Of a stretch of DNA of 64,000 bases, positions 8,953 through 17,984 are shown piece by piece. The stretch is from Flavobacterium sp. N2038 (GTDB lineage Bacteria > Bacteroidota > Bacteroidia > Flavobacteriales > Flavobacteriaceae). Position 1 is the first letter of the stretch; every line of letters begins with the position of its first letter. The stretch covers positions 1,736,001 through 1,800,000 of the forward strand of contig NZ_CP110001.1 of NCBI RefSeq assembly GCF_025947185.1, in the 5' to 3' direction. The translations under genes and the position numbers were made by a program. The notes under the pieces were generated by a model that did no database searches, had not been told where the DNA came from, and saw only the letters and a list, made by a program, of their open reading frames with translations.

Positions 8953-11337
8953 ATGAAAATGAAAAAGCAAGATTTTTATAATGATGCTATTGATGATGAA
9001 ATCGAAGAGATTAATATTAGAGAGCAATTAGATAAATATATAGTTCATTGGCGTTGGTTTTTGATAGCTATAATAATAGGCATAGGTTTAGCATTTTTGT
9101 ATTTGCGTTATACCACACCTAGTTATGAAGCTTCAACATCTATTTTAGTTAAGGATGAGAAAAAAGGCGGGATGCTTTCTGAATTATCTGCTTTTGCTGA
9201 TTTAGGTTTAGGAGGAGGAATGAAAAGCAATGTTGATAATGAAATTGAAATATTAAAATCCAGAACGTTAGCAGAAAGCACTATTAATAAACTAGATCTA
9301 AATATTTCTTTATTTGTTAAAGGAAATGTTATAGATCGGGATGTTTACGAAGTGAGTCCAATAAAAGTGATCTTTATAAACAAATCAGTTTTATTTAACG
9401 AATCTAAAATTACTTTAAATTGTAAACTTTTGACTCCACTTACATTTTCATTAGAGAGTGAAGAAGACGAGAAGGGAAAATTTGTTTTATCATCGCAGAA
9501 AGATTTTAAATACGGAGAGCGAATTAAAACAGAGATTGGAACCTTGGTTATTGAAAAAACAGCATTTTACGAAAAAAATCATACAGATCGATTTGAATCC
9601 ATTCGTATTGTAATATCTCCATTAGATGATGTTACCGAAGCTTTTCGAAAAAAAATGAAAGTAGAACCTATAAATAAAACGAGTAGTGTTGTAAATATTT
9701 CTATATCTGATCCTGTTTCTAAAAAAGCAGAAGCTTTTTTGGACAATATGATTGAGATATACAATGAAAATGCTGCGGATGATAAAAATTCTATTTCTGA
9801 AACTACTTCAAAATTTATTGCAAATCGATTGTCATTAATTACTCAGGAACTTGATGGTGTGGAGCAAAATGTTGAAAGTTTTAAAAAAACAAATCAGCTA
9901 ACAGATATTGATTCTGATGCTAAGCTTTTTACAGAGGGTTCAACAGAATATGACAAAAAAGGAGTAGAAACAGAAATTCAGTTGAATGTAGTCAATTCAC
10001 TGTTGGATTTTATTAAAAAAAGCACTAATTCTGATTTATTGCCTACAAATATGATAGTAGATAAGGGAGATGCAAGTGGACTAATTTCTTCTTATAATCA
10101 ATTGGTTTTGGATCGTAATAGAATTTTAAAATCAGCAACAGAAGAAAATCCGGCTGTTTTAAAATTAGATCAGCAGATAGGGGCATTAAAATCAAATGTT
10201 GCAGCTAGTTTGAGTCGTATGCAGGCAAATTTGCAGATTCAAAATCGGGATATTAAAAGTCAGGAACGTATTTTAAGCAACAAAATTGGAAAAATTCCTG
10301 TTCAGGAGCGCCAGTTTAGAGTAATTGCAAGACAGCAAAAGGTTAAAGAAGAATTGTATCTTTATTTATTGCAAAAAAGAGAAGAAACTGCTATTTCATT
10401 ATCGGCAACAGAACCAAATGCCCGTGTTATTGATACTGCTAAAGCAGAAAAAAATCAGATTGCTCCAAAGGGAAAAATCATTTATTTGGCTGGAGTATTA
10501 TTAGGTTTATTGGTTCCTTTTGGATTTATATATGTAGATGATTTATTCGATACAAAGATTAAGAGTAAATTAGATCTGGAAGGTAAAACGCAAATTCCTT
10601 TTATAGGAGATGTACCAACTTCTGATAATATTAAGGAATTAGTTAAGTCCGAAAGCCGAACCAGTTCTGCCGAAGCAATTCGTATTGTTAGAACCAATCT
10701 GGAGTTTATGCTAAACAAAGTTCCTGATGGTATTGCTAAAACCATTTTTGTAACCTCTACTTTTCCATCAGAAGGAAAGACTTTTGTATCAACAAATCTC
10801 GCAGCAACTTTCGCTTTGTCAGGAAAAAGAGTTTTGTTAATAGGAGCCGATATCAGAAACCCAAAGTTTGATGAGTATATCGATGTGCCTGGTTTAGGTT
10901 TAACTAATTATTTGTCATCGACAGATAAAAATATACAAGATTATATATTCAAGCATGAAGAGTACAAGAATTTTTATATTTTGCCATCAGGAGTAATTCC
11001 GCCAAATCCAGCAGAGTTATTGATGAGTAATAAAGTAGAAGAACTTTTTGCAGAACTTAAAAAAGAATATGATTATATTATAGTAGATACATCACCAATT
11101 AGTCTGGTTACAGATACTCTAATAATCGCTAAAAATGCAGACACCTTTGTATATGTAATGCGTGCGAATGTATTGGAAAAACGCATGTTATCTATAGCAA
11201 ATAAGTATTATAAAGAAAAGAGACTGCCTAATATGTGTATCGTTCTCAATGACACTGATTGTACAAAAGGACATGGCTATGGCTATGGTGTGAAAGAGCC
11301 TGAGAAGTCTTGGTATAAAAAGATTATCTCAAAATAA
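8953..11337 (+). CDS. Wzc-like polysaccharide co-polymerase with tyrosine autokinase domain
   Basis: This 794-residue inner-membrane protein drives chain-length control and export. A first membrane helix lies near residues 35-52, followed by a Wzz domain, a long periplasmic coiled-coil region (about 270-480), a second helix near 510-527 and a cytoplasmic BY-kinase domain. The kinase shows Walker A TSTFPSEGKTFVSTNLA, Walker A' VLLIGADIRNPKF and Walker B YIIVDTSPIS. The C terminus has a short tyrosine cluster (GHGYGYG, then SWYKK), which is the expected autophosphorylation tail but shorter than in E. coli Wzc. It is the last gene of the operon. A convergent PHP-type phosphatase gene follows the terminator and probably dephosphorylates it. 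Confidence 0.92.
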   Translation: MKMKKQDFYNDAIDDEIEEINIREQLDKYIVHWRWFLIAIIIGIGLAFLYLRYTTPSYEASTSILVKDEKKGGMLSELSAFADLGLGGGMKSNVDNEIEILKSRTLAESTINKLDLNISLFVKGNVIDRDVYEVSPIKVIFINKSVLFNESKITLNCKLLTPLTFSLESEEDEKGKFVLSSQKDFKYGERIKTEIGTLVIEKTAFYEKNHTDRFESIRIVISPLDDVTEAFRKKMKVEPINKTSSVVNISISDPVSKKAEAFLDNMIEIYNENAADDKNSISETTSKFIANRLSLITQELDGVEQNVESFKKTNQLTDIDSDAKLFTEGSTEYDKKGVETEIQLNVVNSLLDFIKKSTNSDLLPTNMIVDKGDASGLISSYNQLVLDRNRILKSATEENPAVLKLDQQIGALKSNVAASLSRMQANLQIQNRDIKSQERILSNKIGKIPVQERQFRVIARQQKVKEELYLYLLQKREETAISLSATEPNARVIDTAKAEKNQIAPKGKIIYLAGVLLGLLVPFGFIYVDDLFDTKIKSKLDLEGKTQIPFIGDVPTSDNIKELVKSESRTSSAEAIRIVRTNLEFMLNKVPDGIAKTIFVTSTFPSEGKTFVSTNLAATFALSGKRVLLIGADIRNPKFDEYIDVPGLGLTNYLSSTDKNIQDYIFKHEEYKNFYILPSGVIPPNPAELLMSNKVEELFAELKKEYDYIIVDTSPISLVTDTLIIAKNADTFVYVMRANVLEKRMLSIANKYYKEKRLPNMCIVLNDTDCTKGHGYGYGVKEPEKSWYKKIISK

Positions 11338-11354
11338 AGAAAATCACTATAAAT

Positions 11355-11388
11355 GAAAAAACGGTTCAATTTGAACCGTTTTTTTTAT
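11355..11388 (+). terminator. Bidirectional rho-independent terminator
   Basis: A near-perfect palindrome, with AACGGTTCAA and TTGAACCGTT as its core, is flanked by A-rich and T-rich runs. It lies between the end of the kinase gene (+) and the end of the phosphatase gene (-), so it can terminate both. Confidence 0.9.
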
Positions 11389-11407
11389 GCGTATTATTTA
11401 TAATAAA

Positions 11408-12151
11408 TTAAAATTTAAAGAATTGATTATTTGCTATAACTTCTTTTAAGATTGTAGTAGTTGGATTGTCTATTTTTACTTTTTGATGAAATGAATTAAT
11501 ATGGTTACTGTGGTGTACATCTGTTCCAACAAAATTATACATTCCATTTTTGAGAAGTTGTTCTGCAATTTTGGTTATTTCAGTGCCATAATAACCAACA
11601 ATTGCAAGTAAGTTTAGTTGGAACAAACAGCCGGCTTTTTTTAATTTTTGATATTCACTAAAGTTTTTATGATAAAACAAATATCGTTCAGGATGTGCCA
11701 GAACCGGAATGTATCCTGCAACCTGCAACTCAAAAAGAATTTTATATAGTTGAACCGGAGCGTTCATATAAGACATTTCAACTAGTACATAATTATCTTT
11801 TAGAGTTAATAATTTTTCATCTTTAAAGTGATTTTCAAACCAGTCATCCATAAAATATTCAGCCGCCGCTCTAAAAGGAATTTTGTAATTATGGTCTTCT
11901 AACAAAAGTTTTGTTTCTGTTTGTTTTTCAATAATAATTCCAGGAGAATTATTCCAGATATAGTGGCTAATATGTGGGGTAGTAGTTATTTGTGAAACTC
12001 CAATTTCTTCTAAAGATTTTACAAGCTTCAAAGTGTCAGAAATTTTTCGCGCCCCATCATCTATTCCGGGAATGAGATGTGAATGAATATCGACATAATT
12101 TCCTCCCAGAAGATCTTTTAAGTATGGTTTTGATTTTAAAAATGATAACAT
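11408..12151 (-). CDS. PHP-type tyrosine-protein phosphatase (CpsB/YwqE family)
   Basis: This metal-dependent phosphatase has YVDIHSHLIPGIDDGARK near its N terminus, TTTPHISHY, a conserved LAHPERY and FVGTDVHHSNH near the C terminus. These are the metal-ligand motifs of the PHP fold, in the order seen in CpsB/YwqE phosphatases of capsule loci. I chose the ATG at 12151 (MLSFLKSKPYLKDLLGG...) because a TATTTTTG box ends just upstream of it; an upstream in-frame ATG at 12202 would add 17 residues. It converges on the BY-kinase operon, so the likely substrate is the phosphorylated tyrosine tail of that kinase (inference from family and position). Confidence 0.88.
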   Translation of the reverse strand: MLSFLKSKPYLKDLLGGNYVDIHSHLIPGIDDGARKISDTLKLVKSLEEIGVSQITTTPHISHYIWNNSPGIIIEKQTETKLLLEDHNYKIPFRAAAEYFMDDWFENHFKDEKLLTLKDNYVLVEMSYMNAPVQLYKILFELQVAGYIPVLAHPERYLFYHKNFSEYQKLKKAGCLFQLNLLAIVGYYGTEITKIAEQLLKNGMYNFVGTDVHHSNHINSFHQKVKIDNPTTTILKEVIANNQFFKF

Positions 12152-12227
12152 GTTGCAAAAATAACGAATAGATAATAAAAGTTCTGTTTTCAAACGAGTC
12201 AATGTTAAATTTATTTTAGAAATAAAA

Positions 12228-12256
12228 TTGGAGTTTCAACTATTATTTTATATTTG
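12228..12256 (+). promoter_or_regulatory. Bacteroidota-type promoter (-33 TTG / -7 TATATTTG)
   Basis: TTG at 12228-12230 is followed by 18 bases and TATATTTG at 12249-12256, matching the TAnnTTTG -7 consensus of the Bacteroidota housekeeping sigma factor. The ATG at 12281 lies 24 bases downstream. This argues against an in-frame TTG at 12254, which sits inside the box. Confidence 0.7.
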
Positions 12257-12280
12257 TTGGTGTCACTTATCCAATTATTT

Positions 12281-13471
12281 ATGAAAATAAAAGAGAATTT
12301 ATATAGTAAAAGAATTATTTCTATTGATGCTTTGCGCGGGATTACCATTTTTGTAATGATATTTGTAAATGAACTGGCGAGTGTTAAAAATGTCCCACAA
12401 TGGATGAAACATATGCCAGCTGATGCCGATGCGATGACTTTTGTAGATTTAGTTTTTCCATCTTTTTTATTTATTGTCGGAATGTCTATCCCATTTGCTT
12501 TTAATGCTAGATTGTTAAAAGGAGATAGCCCAAAAACAATTTGGACACATACTTTAAAAAGAGCATTAGCTTTAGTTGTTATTGGAGTTTTTATGGTTAA
12601 TGCAGAGTATGGATATGATGCTTCAAAAATGCTGATTGCACCAGCATTCTGGGGGCTTTTGGCCTATGCAATGCCAATTCCGATCTGGAATAAATATCCG
12701 AAAGATTTTCCCGTTTGGATAAAGTGGACACTGCAATACGGTGCTATTTTGGTTTTAATACTGCTTTATTTTGTGTACATTCAGGATACTGGCGAAAGAG
12801 GAATGACGCCAAAATGGTGGGGAATTCTGGGTTTAATTGGCTGGGCATATTTTTTTACAGTGGTTTACTATTGGTTAGTTTCAGGAAAATTATGGGCAAT
12901 GATTGCTTTTCTGGTTTTCTGTGTAGTTATGAATTCTTTAAATCTTACTGAAAATTCATTTGTTCGAAATATTTCCTGGCTTAGTTTTATAGCGGGGCAT
13001 CTTACACATGCTGCTTTAGCCTCCGCAGGAATAATAATTTCGTTATTATTTTTTGACCGAAAAATAGAAAGCAAAATCAATTGGCCAGTTATTGGTTTCA
13101 TTATTTTGTTTTTTGCTGTTGGATTTTTTCTTCGACCATATTTCGGAATCTCAAAAATACACGGAACTCCATCCTGGACAATGTTGTCGGCAGGAATTTG
13201 CACAATTTTGTTTTACTTTTTGTATTGGTTAATGGAGATTAAAAAACAAACAAAATGGAGTGAGTTTTTCATGCCCGCCGCTGCAAACCCTTTATTGATT
13301 TATATTTTACCTGGTGTTATTTACTATTTCAATTTGGCTTTTAATATTCATATCATTCCCGATTATTTCCGCGAAGGAGTTCCGGGAATTATTTGGTCGC
13401 TGGTATTTTCAACCATTATGCTTTTGGTAATGAAAATTTGTAACAGATTTAAAATTCAGCTGCATTTATAG
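12281..13471 (+). CDS. Membrane acyltransferase, HGSNAT-like (DUF5009 type)
   Basis: This is a polytopic membrane protein of about 396 residues with ten or so helices. The start RIISIDALRGITIFVMIFVN followed by DLVFPSFLFIVGMSIPF is the signature of the heparan-alpha-glucosaminide N-acetyltransferase-like superfamily, which in bacteria probably moves acetyl groups across the inner membrane onto amino sugars. A paralogue of the same superfamily lies at 26399-27670. The start is ATG 12281; an upstream TTG is inside the promoter. The gene is transcribed alone and ends at a hairpin facing the next gene. The exact substrate is unknown. Confidence 0.75.
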   Translation: MKIKENLYSKRIISIDALRGITIFVMIFVNELASVKNVPQWMKHMPADADAMTFVDLVFPSFLFIVGMSIPFAFNARLLKGDSPKTIWTHTLKRALALVVIGVFMVNAEYGYDASKMLIAPAFWGLLAYAMPIPIWNKYPKDFPVWIKWTLQYGAILVLILLYFVYIQDTGERGMTPKWWGILGLIGWAYFFTVVYYWLVSGKLWAMIAFLVFCVVMNSLNLTENSFVRNISWLSFIAGHLTHAALASAGIIISLLFFDRKIESKINWPVIGFIILFFAVGFFLRPYFGISKIHGTPSWTMLSAGICTILFYFLYWLMEIKKQTKWSEFFMPAAANPLLIYILPGVIYYFNLAFNIHIIPDYFREGVPGIIWSLVFSTIMLLVMKICNRFKIQLHL

Positions 13472-13477
13472 AAAAAA

Positions 13478-13525
13478 GTTTCAGGTTTCAGATTCATGCA
13501 CTGCAAAGAATTTGAAACCTGAAAC
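13478..13525. terminator. Hairpin between convergent genes
   Basis: The 13-base arms GTTTCAGGTTTCA and TGAAACCTGAAAC (13478-13490, 13513-13525) are perfectly complementary around a 22-base loop. The element sits between the 3' ends of two convergent genes, with an A-run on the left that would read as T-run for the - strand transcript. Confidence 0.65.
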
Positions 13526-13532
13526 AAATATT

Positions 13533-13934
13533 TTACCGAACTCTTCTAAAGGATATGGGACCATTCCGATCCTTATTATCTTTAAAAGTTCCTTCAAGCG
13601 TGTTTCCATCTTCAGATAAAACTAAAGTATGCGTTCCGGCGGTTGCCCAGCCTTCAATTGGCAAAGTTACATTTACGGTATAAGTAAGCGTATTTCCGGT
13701 TCTTTTTCCCGTGCCGCTTTCTACAAATTTTTGGCCTTTCCATTCTAGATAATGAGAGAAAATTATTTTTCCGTTATGTTCTGAAATGATTGCAACAGCA
13801 TTTTGAACGCCGGAATTAATGTCTTCCCAAACGCCATTAATATCAATTTTTTGAGGTGTTGATTTTTTTTGGCTATAACCAAAATTGAAAAATGATAGGG
13901 TAACAAAAAGTAAAAGAAAAAGTTTTGTTTTCAT
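13533..13934 (-). CDS. Small secreted protein of unknown function
   Basis: This 133-residue protein has a clear N-terminal signal peptide (MKTKLFLLLFVTLSFFNFGYSQ, likely cut after YSQ). The mature part begins with a 'GVWED' segment and continues with alternating short hydrophobic strands (IIFSHYLEW, LTYTVNVTLPI, HTLVLSEDGNTLEGTFKD), suggesting a small beta-barrel of the lipocalin-like kind. No catalytic motif is visible. It lies 5 bases after the gene at 13940-14509 on the same strand, so the two are probably one operon. I do not recognise a named family with confidence. Confidence 0.75.
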   Translation of the reverse strand: MKTKLFLLLFVTLSFFNFGYSQKKSTPQKIDINGVWEDINSGVQNAVAIISEHNGKIIFSHYLEWKGQKFVESGTGKRTGNTLTYTVNVTLPIEGWATAGTHTLVLSEDGNTLEGTFKDNKDRNGPISFRRVR

Positions 13935-13939
13935 GTTGG

Positions 13940-14509
13940 TTAATTTTGAATTAGAACAGATTTTATTTCTAGTGACGATCCTGATACTGGTTTATAGTTT
14001 ACAAAATTGAATTTGCAGAGATTATGTGTGTTTAAAAGTCTTCCGTTGGCTAATCCGTCTTGTCTAAATTTTTCCCATGGAATTTTTAAAGTAGTAAATC
14101 TGTTCGGAGATGCTGGCAGATCTGTCATAGGATGAGAGCCTCCATGTACGCAGCCGGTTCCATCTGCATTTCCTTCGCGTGCTTGTAATTTTATAAGCTG
14201 AGTAGATTTGTAAATAATTGTAACAGAACCAGAATTATCAGATAAGTTTTTCGGAATCCCTTCATTAGTTTCTGATGGAATAATAGTAACATTTAATTCA
14301 ATTTCTCCAGTTGGAAAATCTTTGGAAGTGACGCGAACAATGCCTTCTTTTTGCCGTACAGTGTTTATCGTTTCCTGATTCTCTTTGGCTGGACCAGCAA
14401 TAAACCAAGTGTTTGATTTTACAAGATCTATTGATTCTAAAGAAGAATTACTATTGTAGTTTGAAACAAAAAATATAATTGCAACAGATGAAAATAGCAG
14501 TCGAATCAT
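13940..14509 (-). CDS. Secreted or surface protein of unknown function
   Basis: This 189-residue protein has a hydrophobic N terminus (MIRLLFSSVAIIFFVSNY) that is probably a signal peptide or anchor. The body contains EGIVRVTSKDFPTGEIELNV, a cysteine-bearing GTGCVHGGSHPM stretch, and a C-terminal SSLEIKSVLIQN strand. The overall pattern (strand-rich, ending in an ISI/KSVLI strand) suggests a carbohydrate-binding-like jelly roll, but this is a guess. It is the first gene of a two-gene unit with the small secreted protein that follows. Confidence 0.7.
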   Translation of the reverse strand: MIRLLFSSVAIIFFVSNYNSNSSLESIDLVKSNTWFIAGPAKENQETINTVRQKEGIVRVTSKDFPTGEIELNVTIIPSETNEGIPKNLSDNSGSVTIIYKSTQLIKLQAREGNADGTGCVHGGSHPMTDLPASPNRFTTLKIPWEKFRQDGLANGRLLNTHNLCKFNFVNYKPVSGSSLEIKSVLIQN

Positions 14510-14660
14510 AATTAATCATTAGGTGTGAAAAATCAATATTATTTCTCTCAAAGATACTTTTTCTCAGCATTAAATTTTCTTTCTGTAATTCTTTTTAAAA
14601 AGATGTTATTGTCTTAATAAAATTTTAAATTTGTGAGAATCCATTCTTAAAGTGTTTTTA

Positions 14661-15845
14661 ATGAATAGTTTAAAAATAAAATTTATCTTGTTTTTACTTT
14701 TCGTTTCTCCATTTTGTTACGCGCAAAATGATAGTACTTCTGTGGAAAGCAAAGATATTTTAGATGTCATTCAAAAAATCTTTAAAAAAAACGATACAAT
14801 TAATGAGCGTAAGGATAGAAAACTGGCTTTTTCTTTATTACCAGTTCCGATTGGTGCAAATAATTCAAATGGACTCGTTATTTCATTTTTAACTACTTTT
14901 TATCTGGGCGAAGATCACGAAACAACAAATATGTCGCAGGTTTCTTTTTCTCCCTATTTTAGTTTTAGTAATCAATACGTATTTCCGGTTCAGTCCTATA
15001 TTTATACAAAGGACAATAAATGGAATTTTATTGGCGATTATCGCTATTTGATTTATCCGCAGCTTACTTATGGTTTGGGCGATCATAATTCTAAAGAAGA
15101 AATGTCAACTTTAGATTATAAACAATGGCGGTTTTATCAATTTATTACCCGAAAAGTAGTTGGTAATTACAGACTAGGAGTTGGATTTCTTTTTGATAAT
15201 TACACAAATATTTCTGAGGAATCATATATTGATGAAGAAACGGACTATGTAAAATACATGAATGGAGATTTTTCAGATGAAACCTCGTTTGGATTTGCTT
15301 TTCAGGGTTTGTATGATTCCAGAAAGAATATCGTAAATCCGGAGCAAGGATTGTATGTCGAAACCGATTTAAGAATAAATACAAGCGGTGTAAATGGAGA
15401 TAAATGGCAGTCTTTGTATTTTGATGCCCGAAAATATCATTCCTTTAATAAATACAAACACCGGGTTTGGGCATCAAGAGCTTTTTATTGGTCTACTTTT
15501 GGCGGTAAGCCACATTATCTTGATTTACCAAGTATTGGCTGGGATCGTGACGGAAAAACAGGAAGAGGTTTTACTAAAAACAGATATAGAAGTAATGCGT
15601 TGCTTTATTTTGAAACGGAATATCGAACAGATATCACGCGCAATGGCTTTTTTGGGGCCGTTTTTTTTGCCAATGTTTCATCGGTTTCAAAATTGGATAC
15701 TTATAAATTTGATAAATGGCATCCTGCCGTTGGAACTGGAATCCGAATTAAATGGAACAAAAAAAACAACAGTAATTTAGCGTTGGATTATGGGATAAGT
15801 AAAAACGATTGGTCTTTACGATTAGGATTAACAGAAAATTTCTAA
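14661..15845 (+). CDS. BamA/TamA-like outer-membrane beta-barrel protein (surface antigen domain)
   Basis: This is an outer-membrane protein of about 394 residues with a signal peptide (KFILFLLFVSPFCYAQ). After a short linker it shows the amphipathic strand pattern of a 16-strand barrel, with features of the Bac_surface_Ag domain: DSRKNIVNPEQGLYVETDLR near the middle, GRGFTKNRYRSNALLYFETEYR late in the sequence, and a C-terminal strand ending LRLGLTENF (terminal Phe, as usual for barrels inserted by Bam). No POTRA repeats are present, so it is a short standalone member. I use ATG 14661 over an upstream GTG at 14652. Substrate or role is unknown. Confidence 0.75.
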   Translation: MNSLKIKFILFLLFVSPFCYAQNDSTSVESKDILDVIQKIFKKNDTINERKDRKLAFSLLPVPIGANNSNGLVISFLTTFYLGEDHETTNMSQVSFSPYFSFSNQYVFPVQSYIYTKDNKWNFIGDYRYLIYPQLTYGLGDHNSKEEMSTLDYKQWRFYQFITRKVVGNYRLGVGFLFDNYTNISEESYIDEETDYVKYMNGDFSDETSFGFAFQGLYDSRKNIVNPEQGLYVETDLRINTSGVNGDKWQSLYFDARKYHSFNKYKHRVWASRAFYWSTFGGKPHYLDLPSIGWDRDGKTGRGFTKNRYRSNALLYFETEYRTDITRNGFFGAVFFANVSSVSKLDTYKFDKWHPAVGTGIRIKWNKKNNSNLALDYGISKNDWSLRLGLTENF

Positions 15846-15876
15846 CTTTCCCAAAAATCATCAGCCCAAAATTTTC

Positions 15877-17040
15877 ATGCAATTATCGGTAATAATTCTT
15901 AATTATAATGTGAGATACTTTCTGGAACAGTGTGTTTTAAGTGTTCAGGAAGCAATTGCTGTACTTGATGCAGAAATTATTGTTGTTGATAATAACTCAT
16001 CAGATGATTCCTGTTTGATGATGAAAGAGAAATTCCCTTTTATCAAACTCATTCAGAATAAAGAGAATTTTGGTTTTCCAAAAGGCAATAATATAGGAGT
16101 AACAGAAGCAAAAGGAGAATATATCTGTATTTTAAACCCTGACACAGTTGTAGCGGAAGATACTTTCTTGAAAATTGTAGCTTTCGCAGAAGAAAAAAAA
16201 GAATTAGGAATTATTGGTTGTAAATTAATGGATGGAAACGGAAGTTTTCTTCCTGAAAGTAAACGCGGAATTCCGACACCGTGGGTTGCCTTTACAAAAA
16301 TTTTTGGGTTGTATAAAATATTTCCTAAATCAAAATTATTCAATCGTTATTATGCACAACATTTAAGCGAAAATCAAACAGGAAAAGTGGAGATTTTGGT
16401 TGGTGCATTTATGTTTATGAAAAAGAACCTGTATCTGGAGTTAAATGGTTTTGATGAAGATTGTTTTATGTATGCAGATGATATTGATTTATCGTATCGT
16501 GTGCTGCAATTAAAAAAAGATAATTATTACTTTCATGAAACTACAGTTTTACATTATAAAGGAGAAAGTACAATTAAAGACGAGTTGTATATGAAACGCT
16601 TTCAGGATGCTATGAATTTTTTCTATCAGAAGCATTTCAGGAAATCATTGTTTTTTAGTTTTTTTATCCAAACTGGAACGATAGTTTTTTCATTTATAAA
16701 AATGTTTCAGGGCAAATCGAAGCAAAAAACGCAACCAGAAAGTTATATTTTTTATTCGGAAAATAAGTTTTTGTCTGAAAAATTACCTGTAATTTTAAAA
16801 AATAAAGTAGTCTTTTTAAATTTCAAAAAAGAAAAAATGGTAAATTCGTGCCTGATTTTAAAGGGTAAAAAGACAGAGATTATTTTGGATAATCAGTATG
16901 TTTCGTTCAAAAAATGTATCAAAATCATAGAAACTCTTAAAGATAAGAACATTACTTTTAAGATTTTCCCCAAAAACACCAATTATATAATTGGGAGTAA
17001 TTCACGAAATGACAGGGGGCAAATTATAAAAATCAAGTAA
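15877..17040 (+). CDS. Glycosyltransferase family 2 (rhamnosyltransferase-like)
   Basis: This is a 387-residue enzyme. The N terminus LSVIILNYNVRYFLEQCVLS and EIIVVDNNSSDDS are typical of GT2 enzymes of the WbbL/rhamnosyltransferase group. The metal site appears as LNPDTVV near residue 88, and GFDEDCFMYADDIDLSYR near residue 190 is the acceptor/base region. A hydrophobic helix follows near residues 250-270. The C-terminal 100 residues are Lys-rich and do not match the core domain. It starts 31 bases after the barrel gene. Unlike the enzymes at 2.6-8 kb it is outside the capsule operon, so it may act on a common cell-envelope glycan (inference). Confidence 0.85.
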   Translation: MQLSVIILNYNVRYFLEQCVLSVQEAIAVLDAEIIVVDNNSSDDSCLMMKEKFPFIKLIQNKENFGFPKGNNIGVTEAKGEYICILNPDTVVAEDTFLKIVAFAEEKKELGIIGCKLMDGNGSFLPESKRGIPTPWVAFTKIFGLYKIFPKSKLFNRYYAQHLSENQTGKVEILVGAFMFMKKNLYLELNGFDEDCFMYADDIDLSYRVLQLKKDNYYFHETTVLHYKGESTIKDELYMKRFQDAMNFFYQKHFRKSLFFSFFIQTGTIVFSFIKMFQGKSKQKTQPESYIFYSENKFLSEKLPVILKNKVVFLNFKKEKMVNSCLILKGKKTEIILDNQYVSFKKCIKIIETLKDKNITFKIFPKNTNYIIGSNSRNDRGQIIKIK

Positions 17041-17123
17041 AAATTATATTAAGTGTAATTTATATTTAAATTTTTCAGTAATTTCGCAATATGAAAATCA
17101 AAATCACCTTTTAGATTAACAAT

Positions 17124-17984
17124 ATGGCAAGATTTGAATTAAAGCTTCCTAAAATGGGAGAAAGTGTCGCTGAAGCAACTATTACAAACTGGTTGAAAGA
17201 GGTTGGAGACAAAATTGAAGCTGATGAAGCTGTGCTTGAAATTGCAACTGATAAAGTTGATAGTGAAGTGCCAAGTGAAGTGTCAGGAGTTTTGGTTGAA
17301 CAATTATTTGGCAAAGATGATTTAGTTCAGGTAGGGCAGACTATTGCAATTATTGAGACAGAAGGTGATGCTCCACAGGCAGTACCAGTGTCAGAGAATG
17401 TAGTTCCGGCTGAAGCTGTTGAAATTGAAAAAACAATTGAAACGGTAAAAGAGGTTGTAATTGCTCCACAAGATTTCTCAGGATCTGAAAAATTCTTTTC
17501 TCCGTTGGTTAAAAATATTGCGAAAGAAGAAGGTGTCTCTGTTGCGGAACTTGAAAATATTCAGGGTTCAGGAAAAGACGGACGTGTAACAAAAGAAGAT
17601 ATTTTAAAATATATAGAGGATCGTAAATCTGGAATAGTACAGACGCCTAAAGTGGTTGAAGAAACTCCAAAAGCTGTTGTACAGCCACAAAAAGTGGTAG
17701 AACCTGTTGTTCAAAAAAGTCAGCAAGCGGTTCCTGTTTCTGTAAATGGAGGTGATGAAATCATAGAAATGGACAGAATGCGTAAATTGATTTCTGGGTA
17801 CATGGTGGCATCTGTTCAGACTTCAGCACACGTTCAGTCGTTTATTGAAGTTGATGTTACAAACATTGTAAAATGGAGAGATAAAGTTAAAACAGCTTTC
17901 GAAAAAAGAGAAGGTGAGAAATTGACTTTTACACCAATTATGATGGAAGCAGTTGCAAAAGCTTTGAAAGATTTCCCGGAATGA
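17124..17984 (+). CDS. 2-oxoacid dehydrogenase E2, lipoyl and peripheral-binding part (frame broken)
   Basis: This is the first 286 residues of a dihydrolipoamide acyltransferase. Residues 1-77 form a lipoyl domain with the lipoylated lysine in EIATDKVDSEV (K44). A Pro/Val-rich linker is followed by a peripheral-subunit-binding domain near residues 125-165, another linker, and the start of the catalytic domain (RMRKLISGYMVASVQTSAHV). The frame ends at DFPE-stop, exactly where relatives continue DFPxMNxSVDGD. The rest is found in the -1 frame starting at the overlapping ATGA (17981). Either one G is missing from a CCCGGG, or a -1 shift occurs on T TTC CCG. The gene stands alone, away from E1/E3, as is common for the branched-chain or generic E2 in Flavobacteriia. 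Confidence 0.85.
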   Translation: MARFELKLPKMGESVAEATITNWLKEVGDKIEADEAVLEIATDKVDSEVPSEVSGVLVEQLFGKDDLVQVGQTIAIIETEGDAPQAVPVSENVVPAEAVEIEKTIETVKEVVIAPQDFSGSEKFFSPLVKNIAKEEGVSVAELENIQGSGKDGRVTKEDILKYIEDRKSGIVQTPKVVEETPKAVVQPQKVVEPVVQKSQQAVPVSVNGGDEIIEMDRMRKLISGYMVASVQTSAHVQSFIEVDVTNIVKWRDKVKTAFEKREGEKLTFTPIMMEAVAKALKDFPE